DNA of 64,000 nucleotides from Hybos culiciformis (GCA_964007475.1 CAXFZM010000342.1:1-64000); one strand, 5' to 3'. Numbered from the stretch's first letter, positions 36,574 to 46,351 are shown. The notes: a model not told the origin generated them from the letters alone. Numbers and translations are program-made.

Positions 36574-37015
36574 TGTAATGTGAAAGAAAATACTTTTTAT
36601 TTATTTTTAACTAAACTTGTTTTATTGATTGACAAAATATTAATAATCATTTTACATAAAATTGGTCAATATTTATAATCGATTTTTATGGTAAGTATTG
36701 ATTAGTAGTGAAAGTGTTTTATGGTAATTAGTGTAAGTATTTTATAATACGTATTTAGAATTTAGAGAGTAATAAGAAAGTATTTGTGAGCACATATGAC
36801 ATGTGTGCATTTCTTAACGTGCTAGGTGGTCACGTTGATAAAAGAAACAAAATATGTTTAGATAAACATATTTTGTTATAAATTAAATTTGAAGAGCAAT
36901 TTTTATTGCAAACAGATTTGGACAAAAATATTAAAGAATTCCAAAGAATTCAAAATCATGTGCAAGATAAGGGTAAGTATAATAAATAAGTATAGTGTAC
37001 CAAAAGGGTACAACA
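36574..37015 (-). repeat. Gypsy element 1, 3' LTR
   Basis: 442 bp, with the same sequence as 45910-46351. On the plus strand it starts TGTAATGTGAAAG and ends GGTACAACA. Between its inner edge and the pol stop lies a polypurine tract. Confidence 0.95.
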
Positions 37016-37040
37016 CCTTCCCCCTGAAAAAGAATGTCCT
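37016..37040 (-). promoter_or_regulatory. Gypsy element 1 polypurine tract
   Basis: On the minus strand TTTTTCAGGGGGAAGG runs directly into the 3' LTR start (TGTTGTACCC), as required for plus-strand priming. Confidence 0.75.
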
Positions 37041-37683
37041 TGGGGACATTCCCTAGGGTTATTTAAAAATTGCGATGTTTGGAAAAAGGATTTGAATCAA
37101 TACGGTTAGTAATACAATGTTTACTTAAAAATATTTTATGTGTTAAAAAAATTTTTATTTTTTTTTATTTTTATATTTTGTATTTTACAATTTTTTTTTC
37201 GTTTTTTTTTTCGATATTATTATATCAATTTATTATTTAATAGTATATATAATATTTATTTTAAAAAAAATATAATTCTTATTGAAGTTACTTTTGTTTA
37301 TAAATCTTAGATTATAATAAAATATTAAGTGGTAATTTTCAAGGATAATGATCCTTTTTCTAAATGAAAATTATAAGAGCGTTTTCTTATGTCTAGAATT
37401 TTATGAAAATTTTCTTAATCGTAATTGTACATTTTTCGAATTTGTACTTTTTGTTAATGTATAAAGCATAAGTAATTATTTCGTATTATAATAAAAAATT
37501 TTAATTTGTTTGTAAATTTATAAATTTATTATTTGTAAAGTAATATAATATTTTAATTAATTAATTAAGTTTTATATACATGAATCGATTCATTAAAAAT
37601 AAAAAAAATATTATGATTAAAAATATATTTAAGTACATTAAAAAAATTTTAATTTTTGTGACTAAAAAGAACGTTTATTATTA
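37041..37683. other. Gypsy element 1, 3' non-coding region
   Basis: AT-rich, no ORF on the element strand. The part next to the polypurine tract has an inverted pair AATGTCCTTGGGGACATT at 37032-37049. Confidence 0.5.
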
Positions 37684-40600
37684 TTAGCATTCTACATATT
37701 TTTGTAGTCTATTTTTGTGAACAATTTGTTCTATATTTTTGTCGTTTTTTATTGTGCAATTTGTATCCTTAATATTCGTAATTTCAAAAGGTCCTTTAAA
37801 CCTTGAATCTAATTTATGAGAACTATCTGTTATATCCAATAAGACTTTATCATTTATTTTTAGTGGTATTGGGTTTATTTTCTGATCATGCAGCTGCTTT
37901 GAATTTATTTTTGATTTTTCTACCAGTTTTTGGGCTCTATCTTGTGAAACTTGTAACCTATACTTTATTTCTTTCTGATATGAATCTAAATTGTATAACG
38001 GATCTATTTTATTTGAGTTAAGTATATCTAAAGTTGGGGGGCTTTTAGCGAAGATTAATTCAAAAGGGCAGTAATTGTGAATGGAAGATGGGGTCGTATT
38101 GAAGCAGTATGTAAAAAATTTAATATATTCATCCCAATCCGTTTTGTTCGTATTTATGAACGATCTTAAGTATTCGTTTAAAGTTCTATGACTCCTTTCG
38201 ATTGTTCCCATAGTTTGGTGGTGATACGCGGTGGACATTTTATGTTCTATATTAAGTAGGGATAATAGTTCCTTCATCAATTCATTTTTGTATTCAGTTC
38301 CTAAGTCTGTTCTGATTTCTTTCATGGGACCGTATATAAGGATAAAATTTTCGAAAATGGCCTGTGCTACCGTTCGAGCACTTTTATTAGGTATCGGTAT
38401 TGATACAAGATATTTAGTCAAGTCGCAGATAATTGTTACAGCGTATTCATTGTTGTGTAAAGATTTTGGTAGGGGACCTATTGTGTCGATAATGACAATG
38501 TCGAAAGCTTTCTGTGGAGTTGGTGTTATTGTCATTTCTTCTTTATGTTTAGGTCTAACTTTATTTAATTGGCATTTCTTGCAATGCTTAATATATTTAG
38601 AAACATCATTTGTCATGTGTTTCCAGTGAAATTTCTGTCTTATTTTATTTAAAGTTCGAGAGGTACCGGTATGTCCTCCTATAATAGGGTCATCATGATA
38701 TTTTTTTAATATTTCAATTTTTTCATCTTTATTTAAAATTTTTTTCAATTTTGGCGTTAACGCAATTGTTACATTTTTTAATATTCTGTCCGCAGTGTTT
38801 TTAAAATCATTAATCGATACTAAATCGAAAATGTTATCATTCATTGATAATTGTAAATTATTTATTTTAAAATTGTTGGCCTCTTTTTCTAGCCTTAGCA
38901 TGAGCTGATCTAAATCGAGCTTGCTATTAACAATGTATTTAGGTGCACAAAATGTAAATATATTATTTTTGTATGTAAAACATGGTTTAGACTCATCTAA
39001 ACTCACTATAATGCGGATTAATTTTCTAACTTCTTTTCTGTTAGTACATTCAAAACATTTAGGTATTTCAATATTTAAAGTGATTTTTAAGTCATTGTTT
39101 GGGTTTGTATTTTTGTCTTTTTCTGTTTCAGATCGTGTTGTTACTTTGTGGATGTGGAAATTTTGAATTGATTTGATTTCATCAAAATCTATTCGTGATA
39201 GAGCATCAGCTCCATTATTATCTTTTCCTTTTATGTATTCCACGGTAAAATCGAATTCTTCAAGATCTAGTCGCATTCGTGTTAGTTTTGAGGAGGGGTT
39301 TTTCATAGAAAAAAGGTAAGAAAGGGGTCTATGGTCTGTCTTAACTAAAAATTTTTTCCCATATACATATGGTTTAAAAAAATTAATTGCCCAATGAATT
39401 GCAGTAAGTTCCTGCTCAATGACCGATTTGTTTTGTTCACCTTTAGTGAAAGTTCGGGAGGCAAATGCGATGGGTAATTGAAGATTATTTACCTCTTGAC
39501 TTAATATCGCACCACAGGAAATTTTACTAGCATCAGTTGTAATGCAAAAAGATTTTTCAAAATCGGGGTATTGTAAAATTGGAGGTTTAAGTAAAGTATT
39601 TTTTAAATACTGAAAAGATTTTTCACATAAGTCTGACCATACAAATTGAACATTTTTCCTCGTTAAGCGAGTTAAATGATAAGAATATTCAGCGAATTTT
39701 GGAATGAAGCGCCTATAATAGTTAACAAAGGCTACAAATCGTCTGGCTGAATCAGCGTCATGTGGTCTTGGATAGTTAAAAATTTTGTCAAATTTATTGT
39801 CGTCAGGTAAGATTCCTTTGTCAGTACATTTGTGTCCGAGGAACGTTACGTCGTGTTGAAAGAATCGACATTTGTCTGGGTGTAGTTTAAGGTTTACATT
39901 TCGACATATTTGGAAAACTTCTTCTAAGTTAGATAACATATGCTTCTCTGAGCATCCTATTATAATAAGATCATCCATGTAAAGGAAAGCTTTGGACGGC
40001 GTTAAGCCTGAGAAAGCCATGGACATCATTCGTTGGAAAGAATTGGGGGCTATTTTAAGACCAAAAGGTAGTCGTTTGAAACGAAAAGAACCATGTTCGG
40101 TTGAAAATGAAGTAATATCTCGAGAATTGGGGTCTAGTTCTACTTGTAGAAATCCTTGAGTGAGATCTAAGCTCGAAAAGTATTTTGCTCTGCCTAATTG
40201 ATCTAGAATGTCATCAATTCTGGGCAATGGATATTTATCGGCTATCAACTTTTTGTTGACTTGCCGGAAGTCTATCACAAGTCTCCAGCGCTTTTCTTTG
40301 CTGCCTGGTAGTGATTTTTTGGGTACTAATAGCACTGGGCTATTATATTCTGAAGCTGAAGGTTCTATGAGATCATGTTCAAGAAGTTTATTTACTTCTT
40401 TACTAATGATTTCTTTATGAAAATGGGGGACGCGATAATTTTTTATATAGACTGGGGTCTCATCTTTAAGTCGAAGTTTTTGTTGGTAAAAATTGTTGAA
40501 TGAGATTTTTTCAGTTTCAGGGGCAAAAATGTCAATGTAATTGCTACATAGTTTATGTAATTTGTCTTTAACAAATAATGGGAAATTTTTGGATAATTTA

Positions 40601-41379
40601 TTAAGAACGTCTGGTGTTTTTATATTTTCTGAAGTTTGTGGGTTATATATTTCATAATCAGATAGTTTTTCTGTTTTTATAATGGGGTTGGTGAGGTAAA
40701 TATTTACCTCGTTTGTGTTTAGGAAGTTTATGTAAGTTGAATTTCTTGAAACTATTGTATTTTGTAAGAATACTCCAGGGGCTATTTCTTGATTGGGTAT
40801 AAATAAGTCGGTTTCGTTATGTTTTAAATTTGAAAGGATAATTTTGCGGAGAATTTCTGATCTTGCAGGTAATGCTATGAGGTTTGGGCTTGGATAATCA
40901 ATTAATTCAAAGGCTAGGTCCTCATGATAATCGTCAGGACGTAGTATAAGTCTATCTATATTTTTATTGTAGTCTATCAGACAATTATATTTTTTTAAGA
41001 AATCACTTCCTAATATACCGTCAGCTGGGATTGGAAAATCTTTGTCTACTACCTCAAATTGATGTGCAATAAGGATGTGGTAATCGTCACCTTTGCAGAT
41101 GAAATCAGTTTTAACTCTTCCTAAGGTATTTATGGTTTCCGTACCTATGCCGTTAATTTTGGAAATTATGGTTGTATTAATATTTACTTTATTTTTAAGT
41201 TTATCCTGTTTTATGATAGAAATATCGGCTCCTGTATCAACTAAGTAAGTTTTAAAACCGTCTGTGATATCTGTTTGTAATTTAATATATTTAGTTAAAT
41301 TTAAATGAAAAATATGATTTGGATTTATTGGTGTTCTTGGTCCCTCATTAGTTGTTCCTGGGGACCGTCGTCGTTTCCC
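37684..41379 (-). CDS. pol: Gypsy element 1 Pol polyprotein (protease, RT, RNase H, integrase)
   Basis: Expressed by -1 frameshift from gag at the heptamer 41373-41379; the frame then stays open to 37684, about 1,230 codons. Domains: retroviral protease with YLVDTGADISII (DTG Asp at about 41238) and the downstream ADGILGSDFL; reverse transcriptase with RWRLVIDFRQVN, LPFGLKIAPNSFQ and catalytic YMDD at 39970-39981; RNase H with ITTDASKISCGAIL and TDHRPLSYLF; integrase with HTGTSR plus CKKCQLNK zinc ligands, then IDTIGPLP, RTDLGTEYKN and GTIERSHRTLNEYL for the D, D, E triad (about 38490, 38305 and 38190). All catalytic residues I can check are present. The C terminus holds KGPFEITNI, a small barrel-type tail. 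Style and gag/pol layout fit the mdg1/412 clade. Confidence 0.9.
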   Translation of the reverse strand, partial: GKRRRSPGTTNEGPRTPINPNHIFHLNLTKYIKLQTDITDGFKTYLVDTGADISIIKQDKLKNKVNINTTIISKINGIGTETINTLGRVKTDFICKGDDYHILIAHQFEVVDKDFPIPADGILGSDFLKKYNCLIDYNKNIDRLILRPDDYHEDLAFELIDYPSPNLIALPARSEILRKIILSNLKHNETDLFIPNQEIAPGVFLQNTIVSRNSTYINFLNTNEVNIYLTNPIIKTEKLSDYEIYNPQTSENIKTPDVLNKLSKNFPLFVKDKLHKLCSNYIDIFAPETEKISFNNFYQQKLRLKDETPVYIKNYRVPHFHKEIISKEVNKLLEHDLIEPSASEYNSPVLLVPKKSLPGSKEKRWRLVIDFRQVNKKLIADKYPLPRIDDILDQLGRAKYFSSLDLTQGFLQVELDPNSRDITSFSTEHGSFRFKRLPFGLKIAPNSFQRMMSMAFSGLTPSKAFLYMDDLIIIGCSEKHMLSNLEEVFQICRNVNLKLHPDKCRFFQHDVTFLGHKCTDKGILPDDNKFDKIFNYPRPHDADSARRFVAFVNYYRRFIPKFAEYSYHLTRLTRKNVQFVWSDLCEKSFQYLKNTLLKPPILQYPDFEKSFCITTDASKISCGAILSQEVNNLQLPIAFASRTFTKGEQNKSVIEQELTAIHWAINFFKPYVYGKKFLVKTDHRPLSYLFSMKNPSSKLTRMRLDLEEFDFTVEYIKGKDNNGADALSRIDFDEIKSIQNFHIHKVTTRSETEKDKNTNPNNDLKITLNIEIPKCFECTNRKEVRKLIRIIVSLDESKPCFTYKNNIFTFCAPKYIVNSKLDLDQLMLRLEKEANNFKINNLQLSMNDNIFDLVSINDFKNTADRILKNVTIALTPKLKKILNKDEKIEILKKYHDDPIIGGHTGTSRTLNKIRQKFHWKHMTNDVSKYIKHCKKCQLNKVRPKHKEEMTITPTPQKAFDIVIIDTIGPLPKSLHNNEYAVTIICDLTKYLVSIPIPNKSARTVAQAIFENFILIYGPMKEIRTDLGTEYKNELMKELLSLLNIEHKMSTAYHHQTMGTIERSHRTLNEYLRSFINTNKTDWDEYIKFFTYCFNTTPSSIHNYCPFELIFAKSPPTLDILNSNKIDPLYNLDSYQKEIKYRLQVSQDRAQKLVEKSKINSKQLHDQKINPIPLKINDKVLLDITDSSHKLDSRFKGPFEITNIKDTNCTIKNDKNIEQIVHKNRLQKYVEC

Positions 41380-42944
41380 TGATCGTTATTATTCGCGTTT
41401 ATGTTCCTAATGTTTCTATTAAAATAATTTCGTTGTTGTTGGTTATTATTGTTGTTGTTAGGATTACGATTATTATTATTGTTGTAATTACGATTATTAT
41501 TATTATTGTTATTAGGGTAACGGTTATTATTGTAATTATTGTTGTTATTGTAGTTATTGTTGTTATTGTAGTTATTGGGGTTGTTGTTATTTCTAACAAA
41601 ATTGTTATTTCTATTGTTAAAATTTCTATTGTTGTTGAAATTATTATTATTGTTATATCTGTTATTGTAATTGTTTCTGTTATTGTAATTGTTAAATTGT
41701 CTGTTCTGTCTGGGATTATTGTTGTTGTTATTACGTGAGACAAACATTATTGACTTTTCAGTCGAACTTTTCGTACTGGAACTTATAAATTTTTCAGTAA
41801 GGGCGTTTAGAGTTTGGAATGAACCGCATTCCATTGTGTATTTAATTTTGTCACACGTTGTATTTTCGGTATAGGCTTGTATTGCTGTTCTTAATGCTAG
41901 ATCCGTAGCGTTTTCTGAAGGAATACCCTCAGTTATATACGAGTTTTCGAGTTGTTTTGTTAAACTTTCTATTTCGTTCGCGAATACGTTCGCTGCTTTA
42001 GAATTTTGCTTTGTGTTTAAAAGTTTGGCTGATAAAACTTTTGACGAGTCCGTTTTTACTTTTGCTCTAAGGGTCGCTATAATATTTTCGACTGTATTTT
42101 CGTTTGTAATTAAATTACGTGCTGTTCCCTCAAGTTTAGTTTTGATAACTGCTATGAGTCTATTTAAATGTTCACCTGTGTCAAGATTTGCTAATTCAAT
42201 TCCGTCGATGAAAGCTCTCAAGTTTTCTTGCTTTCCATCGAATTTCGGAATAACTTTGGCCGCTAGGGCACTGAATTCAGGACCTTCAAGTGGCATTGTG
42301 AGGTTATATTCAGGTGGGTTATTTTCAGGTGGGGTATTATTTTCAGGTGGGGTATTATTTTCAGGTAGGGTATTATTTTCAGGTGGGGTATTATTTCGCT
42401 TTGTTTGTTCAGAATCAAAATCTGAGTTTTGATCGCTATTGTCTACAGTACAACCGTTTTCTGTTTTTATTATGTTTTCGTTGTCTGTAAGATCAATCAC
42501 TATATTTTTATTGTCTGTACTTAAATTTGAATTTGAATCTGAAGATTCACTAATTTGAGGTGGAGGAGTCGGTATTGGGGTTATTGACTGTTCGTCTTCA
42601 CTGTCTGCTATACTTTCGTCCACTTTGTCTATATCTATTATAAGTATAGATTGAAACGATTTTAAAGTTCTATTGAATGGTAATTTTAGGAGACGGAAGG
42701 CTTTTAATATTCTTTTATTTAATTTTTCGTAAAACGTTATTGTTTCTATTTTATTCGGAAATTCTATGTCGTATTTTTTTAGAATGGGTATTATACTATT
42801 ATATTCCCGAATTAACGTTTCTAAGTGATATCTACGCGTTATTATTGACGTGGGTGGGTTTTTGATATTAACGCACTTTAAACTTCGATCAAATGCTTCC
42901 TTGTGTGGTTTTATAAGATTTTTATACGTTAAGGGGAATGACAT
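41325..42944 (-). CDS. gag: Gypsy element 1 Gag
   Basis: 539-residue structural protein that would form virus-like particles. N-terminal residues 1-110 are basic and helical, then an acidic region with SESSDSNSNLS and a PPENNT repeat (5 copies, about 42310-42405). The capsid region (GPEFSALAAKVIPKFDGKQE, about residues 218-380) follows, and the C-terminal 140 residues are built almost only from Asn and Arg (about 41390-41740). There is no CCHC knuckle; the basic Asn/Arg tail probably binds RNA instead. The stop lies 16 codons after the slippery heptamer. Antisense ORFs at 41352-41738 and 41399-41743 are shadows of the Asn codons. Confidence 0.85.
   Translation of the reverse strand: MSFPLTYKNLIKPHKEAFDRSLKCVNIKNPPTSIITRRYHLETLIREYNSIIPILKKYDIEFPNKIETITFYEKLNKRILKAFRLLKLPFNRTLKSFQSILIIDIDKVDESIADSEDEQSITPIPTPPPQISESSDSNSNLSTDNKNIVIDLTDNENIIKTENGCTVDNSDQNSDFDSEQTKRNNTPPENNTLPENNTPPENNTPPENNPPEYNLTMPLEGPEFSALAAKVIPKFDGKQENLRAFIDGIELANLDTGEHLNRLIAVIKTKLEGTARNLITNENTVENIIATLRAKVKTDSSKVLSAKLLNTKQNSKAANVFANEIESLTKQLENSYITEGIPSENATDLALRTAIQAYTENTTCDKIKYTMECGSFQTLNALTEKFISSSTKSSTEKSIMFVSRNNNNNNPRQNRQFNNYNNRNNYNNRYNNNNNFNNNRNFNNRNNNFVRNNNNPNNYNNNNNYNNNNNYNNNRYPNNNNNNNRNYNNNNNRNPNNNNNNQQQRNYFNRNIRNINANNNDQGNDDGPQEQLMRDQEHQ
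41338..41379 (-). promoter_or_regulatory. Gypsy element 1 -1 frameshift signal
   Basis: Slippery heptamer G GGA AAC (minus strand, 41379-41373) is in the gag reading phase required for simultaneous -1 slippage. It is followed after 6 bases by a perfect 6-bp stem, GGTCCC paired with GGGACC (41366-41361 with 41343-41338), loop 16 bases. The pol frame is closed by TAA just upstream and open downstream. Confidence 0.85.
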
Positions 42945-43785
42945 TTGATTTATAGGCTTTAAAGGTGAGTAAGGTCATTTCAAATTAGAGTAGGTCCGAG
43001 AAAAATTTAAAATTTCGTATAAATTATATGCAATATGAAAATATGTAATAAAAATTTTCCTTAAGAAATTATTACTTTTATTTATTATTATTTTTTTTTT
43101 TTAGGCATTTAATATTTTTAATTTTAAAAGGCACTTAATATTTCTAATTTTATGAAATATTAAGTGATTATTGTCTGTGGTATATATCAATATATGTTGC
43201 ACGTTTATCAGATATTTAATATAAGTTTTCTTCGTGTTATATTTTTATTGCACGCTTATAGCATATTCACTGATACTTATCCTATGTGAGGAAAAAAAAA
43301 GTTCAGTTTTATATAGGTCAATGATATTTTTCGTATAGTAATGCACAAACAAATATTTTTGTGTGCATACAAAATTATATTCTCTTTTTTTTTTTTTGTA
43401 AATTTTCTTAATGCACTTTATATGCATATAAAATTGTATTCTTTATTTTTGTATATATATTTTTTTTGTTTTTCAGGTATATATGAAATAAATGTTCTTT
43501 TTTTTTTTTTTTTTATTTTTCGTAGGTATGTTGTATGAGGTAAGTATAAAAATATGCTTTTTTTTTTTTTCTTTTTCTTCTTTTTCTTTAGGTAAATATA
43601 AAACTTTAAATATTTTTAATTGAGATCACTATTGATCATTTTATTTATTTTAGTTTAGGTTATACAATTTGTATAGAATAAAATAATATTTGTTTTATTT
43701 ATAATTTTTCGCTCTTTTTGAATATTTTATTATTTAATTAATAATCAAGTTACGATATTTCGTGTTTATTTAAGATTTGTTCAAA

Positions 43786-44109
43786 TTAGTTTTCAGATCG
43801 TTCTCTATTTAATCTTCTTTCTATAAATTTTGAAACGATTATGGCTCTATTTAAGGAGCTATTATCTAAATCGGGGAATTCATTTTGAATTTCTCTACTC
43901 AACTGGGTCATATATAATAGAGTTACGAATCTTTCTAAACTGAGGCGTGTTACTAATGGGTTTAATGGTCGATCTTCTTCGATCATAATTGATAGTAATT
44001 CTTCGAACAAAAGTCTTATACGTTGCGCGTAATCTTCTACCGTACCGGTTTGAAATGTACAAGCTAATTCGAGTCCTACTCTATGTCTAGTACGCGGATA
44101 AGAATTCAT
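43786..44109 (-). CDS. Small leader ORF C, capsid C-terminal-domain-like (107 aa)
   Basis: 107-residue frame between the 5' LTR and gag. It contains GTVEDYAQRIRLLFEELLS, then LVTRLSLERFVTLLYMTQLS and FPDLDNSSLNRAIIVSKFIE ending RRLNRE. The order helix (VEDYAxRI-type), aromatic F in mid helix, and a terminal A-x3-FxxRR helix resembles the capsid C-terminal domain of Gypsy-type Gag, but it is not a copy of this element's own Gag. Base composition and codon use stand out from the A/T-run background, which supports real coding. It is the ORF nearest to gag. Function unknown; a Gag-interacting role is only an inference. Confidence 0.5.
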   Translation of the reverse strand: MNSYPRTRHRVGLELACTFQTGTVEDYAQRIRLLFEELLSIMIEEDRPLNPLVTRLSLERFVTLLYMTQLSREIQNEFPDLDNSSLNRAIIVSKFIERRLNRERSEN

Positions 44110-44683
44110 ATCGTAAAATATTGTAACTTAATTATTTAAAAAAAAAATTTTATTCTTACTTAATACAAAAAAATAAATATGTGTTGATTGATGTTGATGT
44201 GGTTGATGTTGTTGATGGTGTTTTTGTTCGATGCCTCTTGATTGTTTGATGCCTCTTGTTTATTACCCTTTGTTTTTACTTTGTACTGCTTGTCTTTTTT
44301 TTTTTTTTTGTGTGTTTGTTGATACAATAAAAATTTTTATTATTGTTATTTTACTATGTTCTTCAATATTTATTTTAGAATAATTTTTAATTATTTATTT
44401 ATTTTTATTTTTTTTTTTTTATAATTTTATATTTATCAATGGTTGATAATAATGATAATCAACCTTTTCTATTATTTTTACTTGTTTATTGTTTTTGTAA
44501 TTGTTTTTCTTAATTATTTAATATATCATAATTGTTGATATTTATTTATTAAAATTTATTTATTGTTACTTATCATAATAGTTTTTCTTTTAAACATTTT
44601 TTTTTTTTATTTAGTTCTAGGTATATTTGAAATTGTTTTTTTTTTTTTTATCTTTTTATCTCGTTTTATATTTTTATTTAATT

Positions 44684-44911
44684 TTAAGCCAAATCGACCA
44701 TACTTTGACCTCTGTTAAAGTATTTTTTTTTTGTGGCGCCGTGCCAAATTTTATAGAGTTTGTAGACGGCTGCCATAACGATAATCGTTGTTATTACATA
44801 AACTAAGATTACTATGTCGGTATCGACCTTCGCGGGTTGAATTATGTCGACTTTATTTACTACCGTTCCAGTATTGGAAGGAGTTTCGACTTTAGATTGG
44901 GTTTTACCCAT
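44684..44911 (-). CDS. Small leader ORF B, predicted myristoylated single-pass membrane protein (75 aa)
   Basis: 75 residues starting MGKTQSK, a good N-myristoylation pattern (Gly2, Ser6, Lys7). A hydrophilic stretch follows, then one strongly hydrophobic segment DIVILVYVITTIIVMAAVYK (about residues 32-52), then a basic tail WHGATKKKYFNRGQ. The layout is a short lipid-anchored or single-pass membrane protein with a basic cytosolic end. No family is recognised. It lies in the leader of an intact Gypsy element, between ORF A and ORF C. Confidence 0.5.
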   Translation of the reverse strand: MGKTQSKVETPSNTGTVVNKVDIIQPAKVDTDIVILVYVITTIIVMAAVYKLYKIWHGATKKKYFNRGQSMVDLA

Positions 44912-45166
44912 AATAACTTTGTGATCTTTATATAAAAAATTGTTTTTATTTCTTTAAATTTATAAAATGGTCTTTTTCATCACTTGTTTGTGATATATAT
45001 TTTTTTTGTTTTATATTTGTATATATTTTTTTTCGTGGGTGCAATGACTGCACTTTTCTTTTCTTTTTTTTTTTTTCTCGGTGTGATTTTATGTGTACCA
45101 TATAAAATTCAATATTTTATATTTATTGTCTTTTTAATTCATTTATATTTTATTTAGATTTTATTT

Positions 45167-45469
45167 TTACTTTAGTTTTCTTAAATTTTCGATCTGTTCC
45201 GACAGATCTTTTCTATATGCTGGTGAGACACCGGGCATTTCCCGTAACCTGAACAGATTGGCGATTTGCTTACTAATTTTTTTCTTTTTACCCGCTCCTT
45301 TCTTTTTCTCGATTATTTTAATCGGCGAGGGTAAGGAGGTTGTACGACTCCTGTACTGGTCGAGAGTAATTATTTTCTTTTCGACTACAAAAACGGGTTT
45401 AGGTCCGGCTTGCGGATTATTTTCTATATTTATTATTACCCGAGGGTCTAATTTTTTATCTTTATTCAT
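45167..45469 (-). CDS. Small leader ORF A, basic protein (100 aa)
   Basis: First ORF after the primer binding site: 100 residues, starting MNKDKKLDPRVIINIENNPQ, with a proline/serine stretch (TSLPSPIKII), a strongly basic cluster KKKGAGKKKKISKQ (about residues 57-70, nuclear-localisation- or RNA-binding-like) and an amphipathic end LFRLREMPGVSPAYRKDLSE then QIENLRKLK. Not recognised. The even codon use in an otherwise A/T-run leader favours a real protein. Confidence 0.45.
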   Translation of the reverse strand: MNKDKKLDPRVIINIENNPQAGPKPVFVVEKKIITLDQYRSRTTSLPSPIKIIEKKKGAGKKKKISKQIANLFRLREMPGVSPAYRKDLSEQIENLRKLK

Positions 45470-45672
45470 CTGTCTCAGATGAGTATTTCAACGGAAGAAA
45501 AATAATTTTTTTTTTTTGTTTATATGTTTTTATTTTCTTATTATTTTATTACGTAGGTAAAAAAAATTGCAATAAGAATTTTATTTTATTTTAAGAAATT
45601 GTTTTTAAGGTTTTTTTTTTTTTTTTTTTATAAATTTTTTTTATATAGTAGGAATTGTTTTTAACCTAGAGA

Positions 45673-45781
45673 TTTTTCTCCAAAAGAGAAAACTTATAGT
45701 TCTTTGTTAAAAGAACTCTTAGGGGTTGGTCCGACGACTCATCTCCCAAAGGAGACGACTTATAGTTCTCGCAAGAGAACT
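45673..45781 (-). promoter_or_regulatory. Cluster of four stem-loops downstream of the primer binding site
   Basis: Four consecutive short inverted repeats: 45673-45692 (TTTTCTC with GAGAAAA), 45698-45717 (AGTTCTTT with AAAAGAACT), 45742-45755 (TCTCC with GGAGA) and 45764-45781 (AGTTCTC with GAGAACT, loop 4). Two share the flanks ACTTATAGTTCT and AGAACTCTTA. The position is where retroelement packaging and dimerisation signals lie. Confidence 0.55.
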
Positions 45782-45896
45782 CTTATGACCAAAAGAAAAA
45801 AAAATAATATATTTTTTTTAAATATTTTTCACTTTTTTTTTTTTTATTATTTTTATTATTATTATTATTATTATTATTTTTTTTTTATTTTATTTT

Positions 45897-45909
45897 GGCA
45901 GGATCGCCA
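45897..45909 (-). promoter_or_regulatory. Gypsy element 1 primer binding site
   Basis: TGGCGATCCTGCC directly follows the 5' LTR on the minus strand. It resembles, but differs from, the tRNA-Arg-type site TGGCGACCGTGACAG of the second Gypsy element here. Confidence 0.7.
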
Positions 45910-46351
45910 TGTAATGTGAAAGAAAATACTTTTTATTTATTTTTAACTAAACTTGTTTTATTGATTGACAAAATATTAATAATCATTTTACATAAAATTG
46001 GTCAATATTTATAATCGATTTTTATGGTAAGTATTGATTAGTAGTGAAAGTGTTTTATGGTAATTAGTGTAAGTATTTTATAATACGTATTTAGAATTTA
46101 GAGAGTAATAAGAAAGTATTTGTGAGCACATATGACATGTGTGCATTTCTTAACGTGCTAGGTGGTCACGTTGATAAAAGAAACAAAATATGTTTAGATA
46201 AACATATTTTGTTATAAATTAAATTTGAAGAGCAATTTTTATTGCAAACAGATTTGGACAAAAATATTAAAGAATTCCAAAGAATTCAAAATCATGTGCA
46301 AGATAAGGGTAAGTATAATAAATAAGTATAGTGTACCAAAAGGGTACAACA
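45910..46351 (-). repeat. Gypsy element 1, 5' LTR
   Basis: 442 bp, identical by eye to 36574-37015; followed on the plus strand by the target duplication CACG. Confidence 0.95.

Larger units (their letters stand above)
42945..45896 (-). other. Gypsy element 1 long leader
   Basis: About 2.95 kb between primer binding site and gag, mostly poly-A/poly-U rich on the RNA strand, with three compositionally distinct ORFs (next entries) and a cluster of stem-loops near the primer binding site. The leader is long for a Gypsy element without envelope. Confidence 0.7.
36574..46351 (-). mobile_element. mdg1-like Ty3/Gypsy element, apparently intact
   Basis: 9,778-bp element inserted in the BEL gag-pol frame on the opposite strand, with a 4-bp target duplication CACG (36570-36573 and 46352-46355). 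The 442-bp LTRs are identical in my side-by-side reading. Order on the minus strand: 5' LTR (right), primer binding site, long leader with three small ORFs, gag, -1 frameshift, pol (protease, RT, RNase H, integrase), polypurine tract, 3' LTR (left). There is no envelope: 37016-37683 is non-coding. Intact frames and identical LTRs make it a candidate for recent activity. Confidence 0.9.

Noticed and set aside
41352..41743. Antisense ORFs rich in Val/Ile and Thr/Ile over the gag C terminus
   Set aside because: They are shadows of the Asn-rich gag codons.
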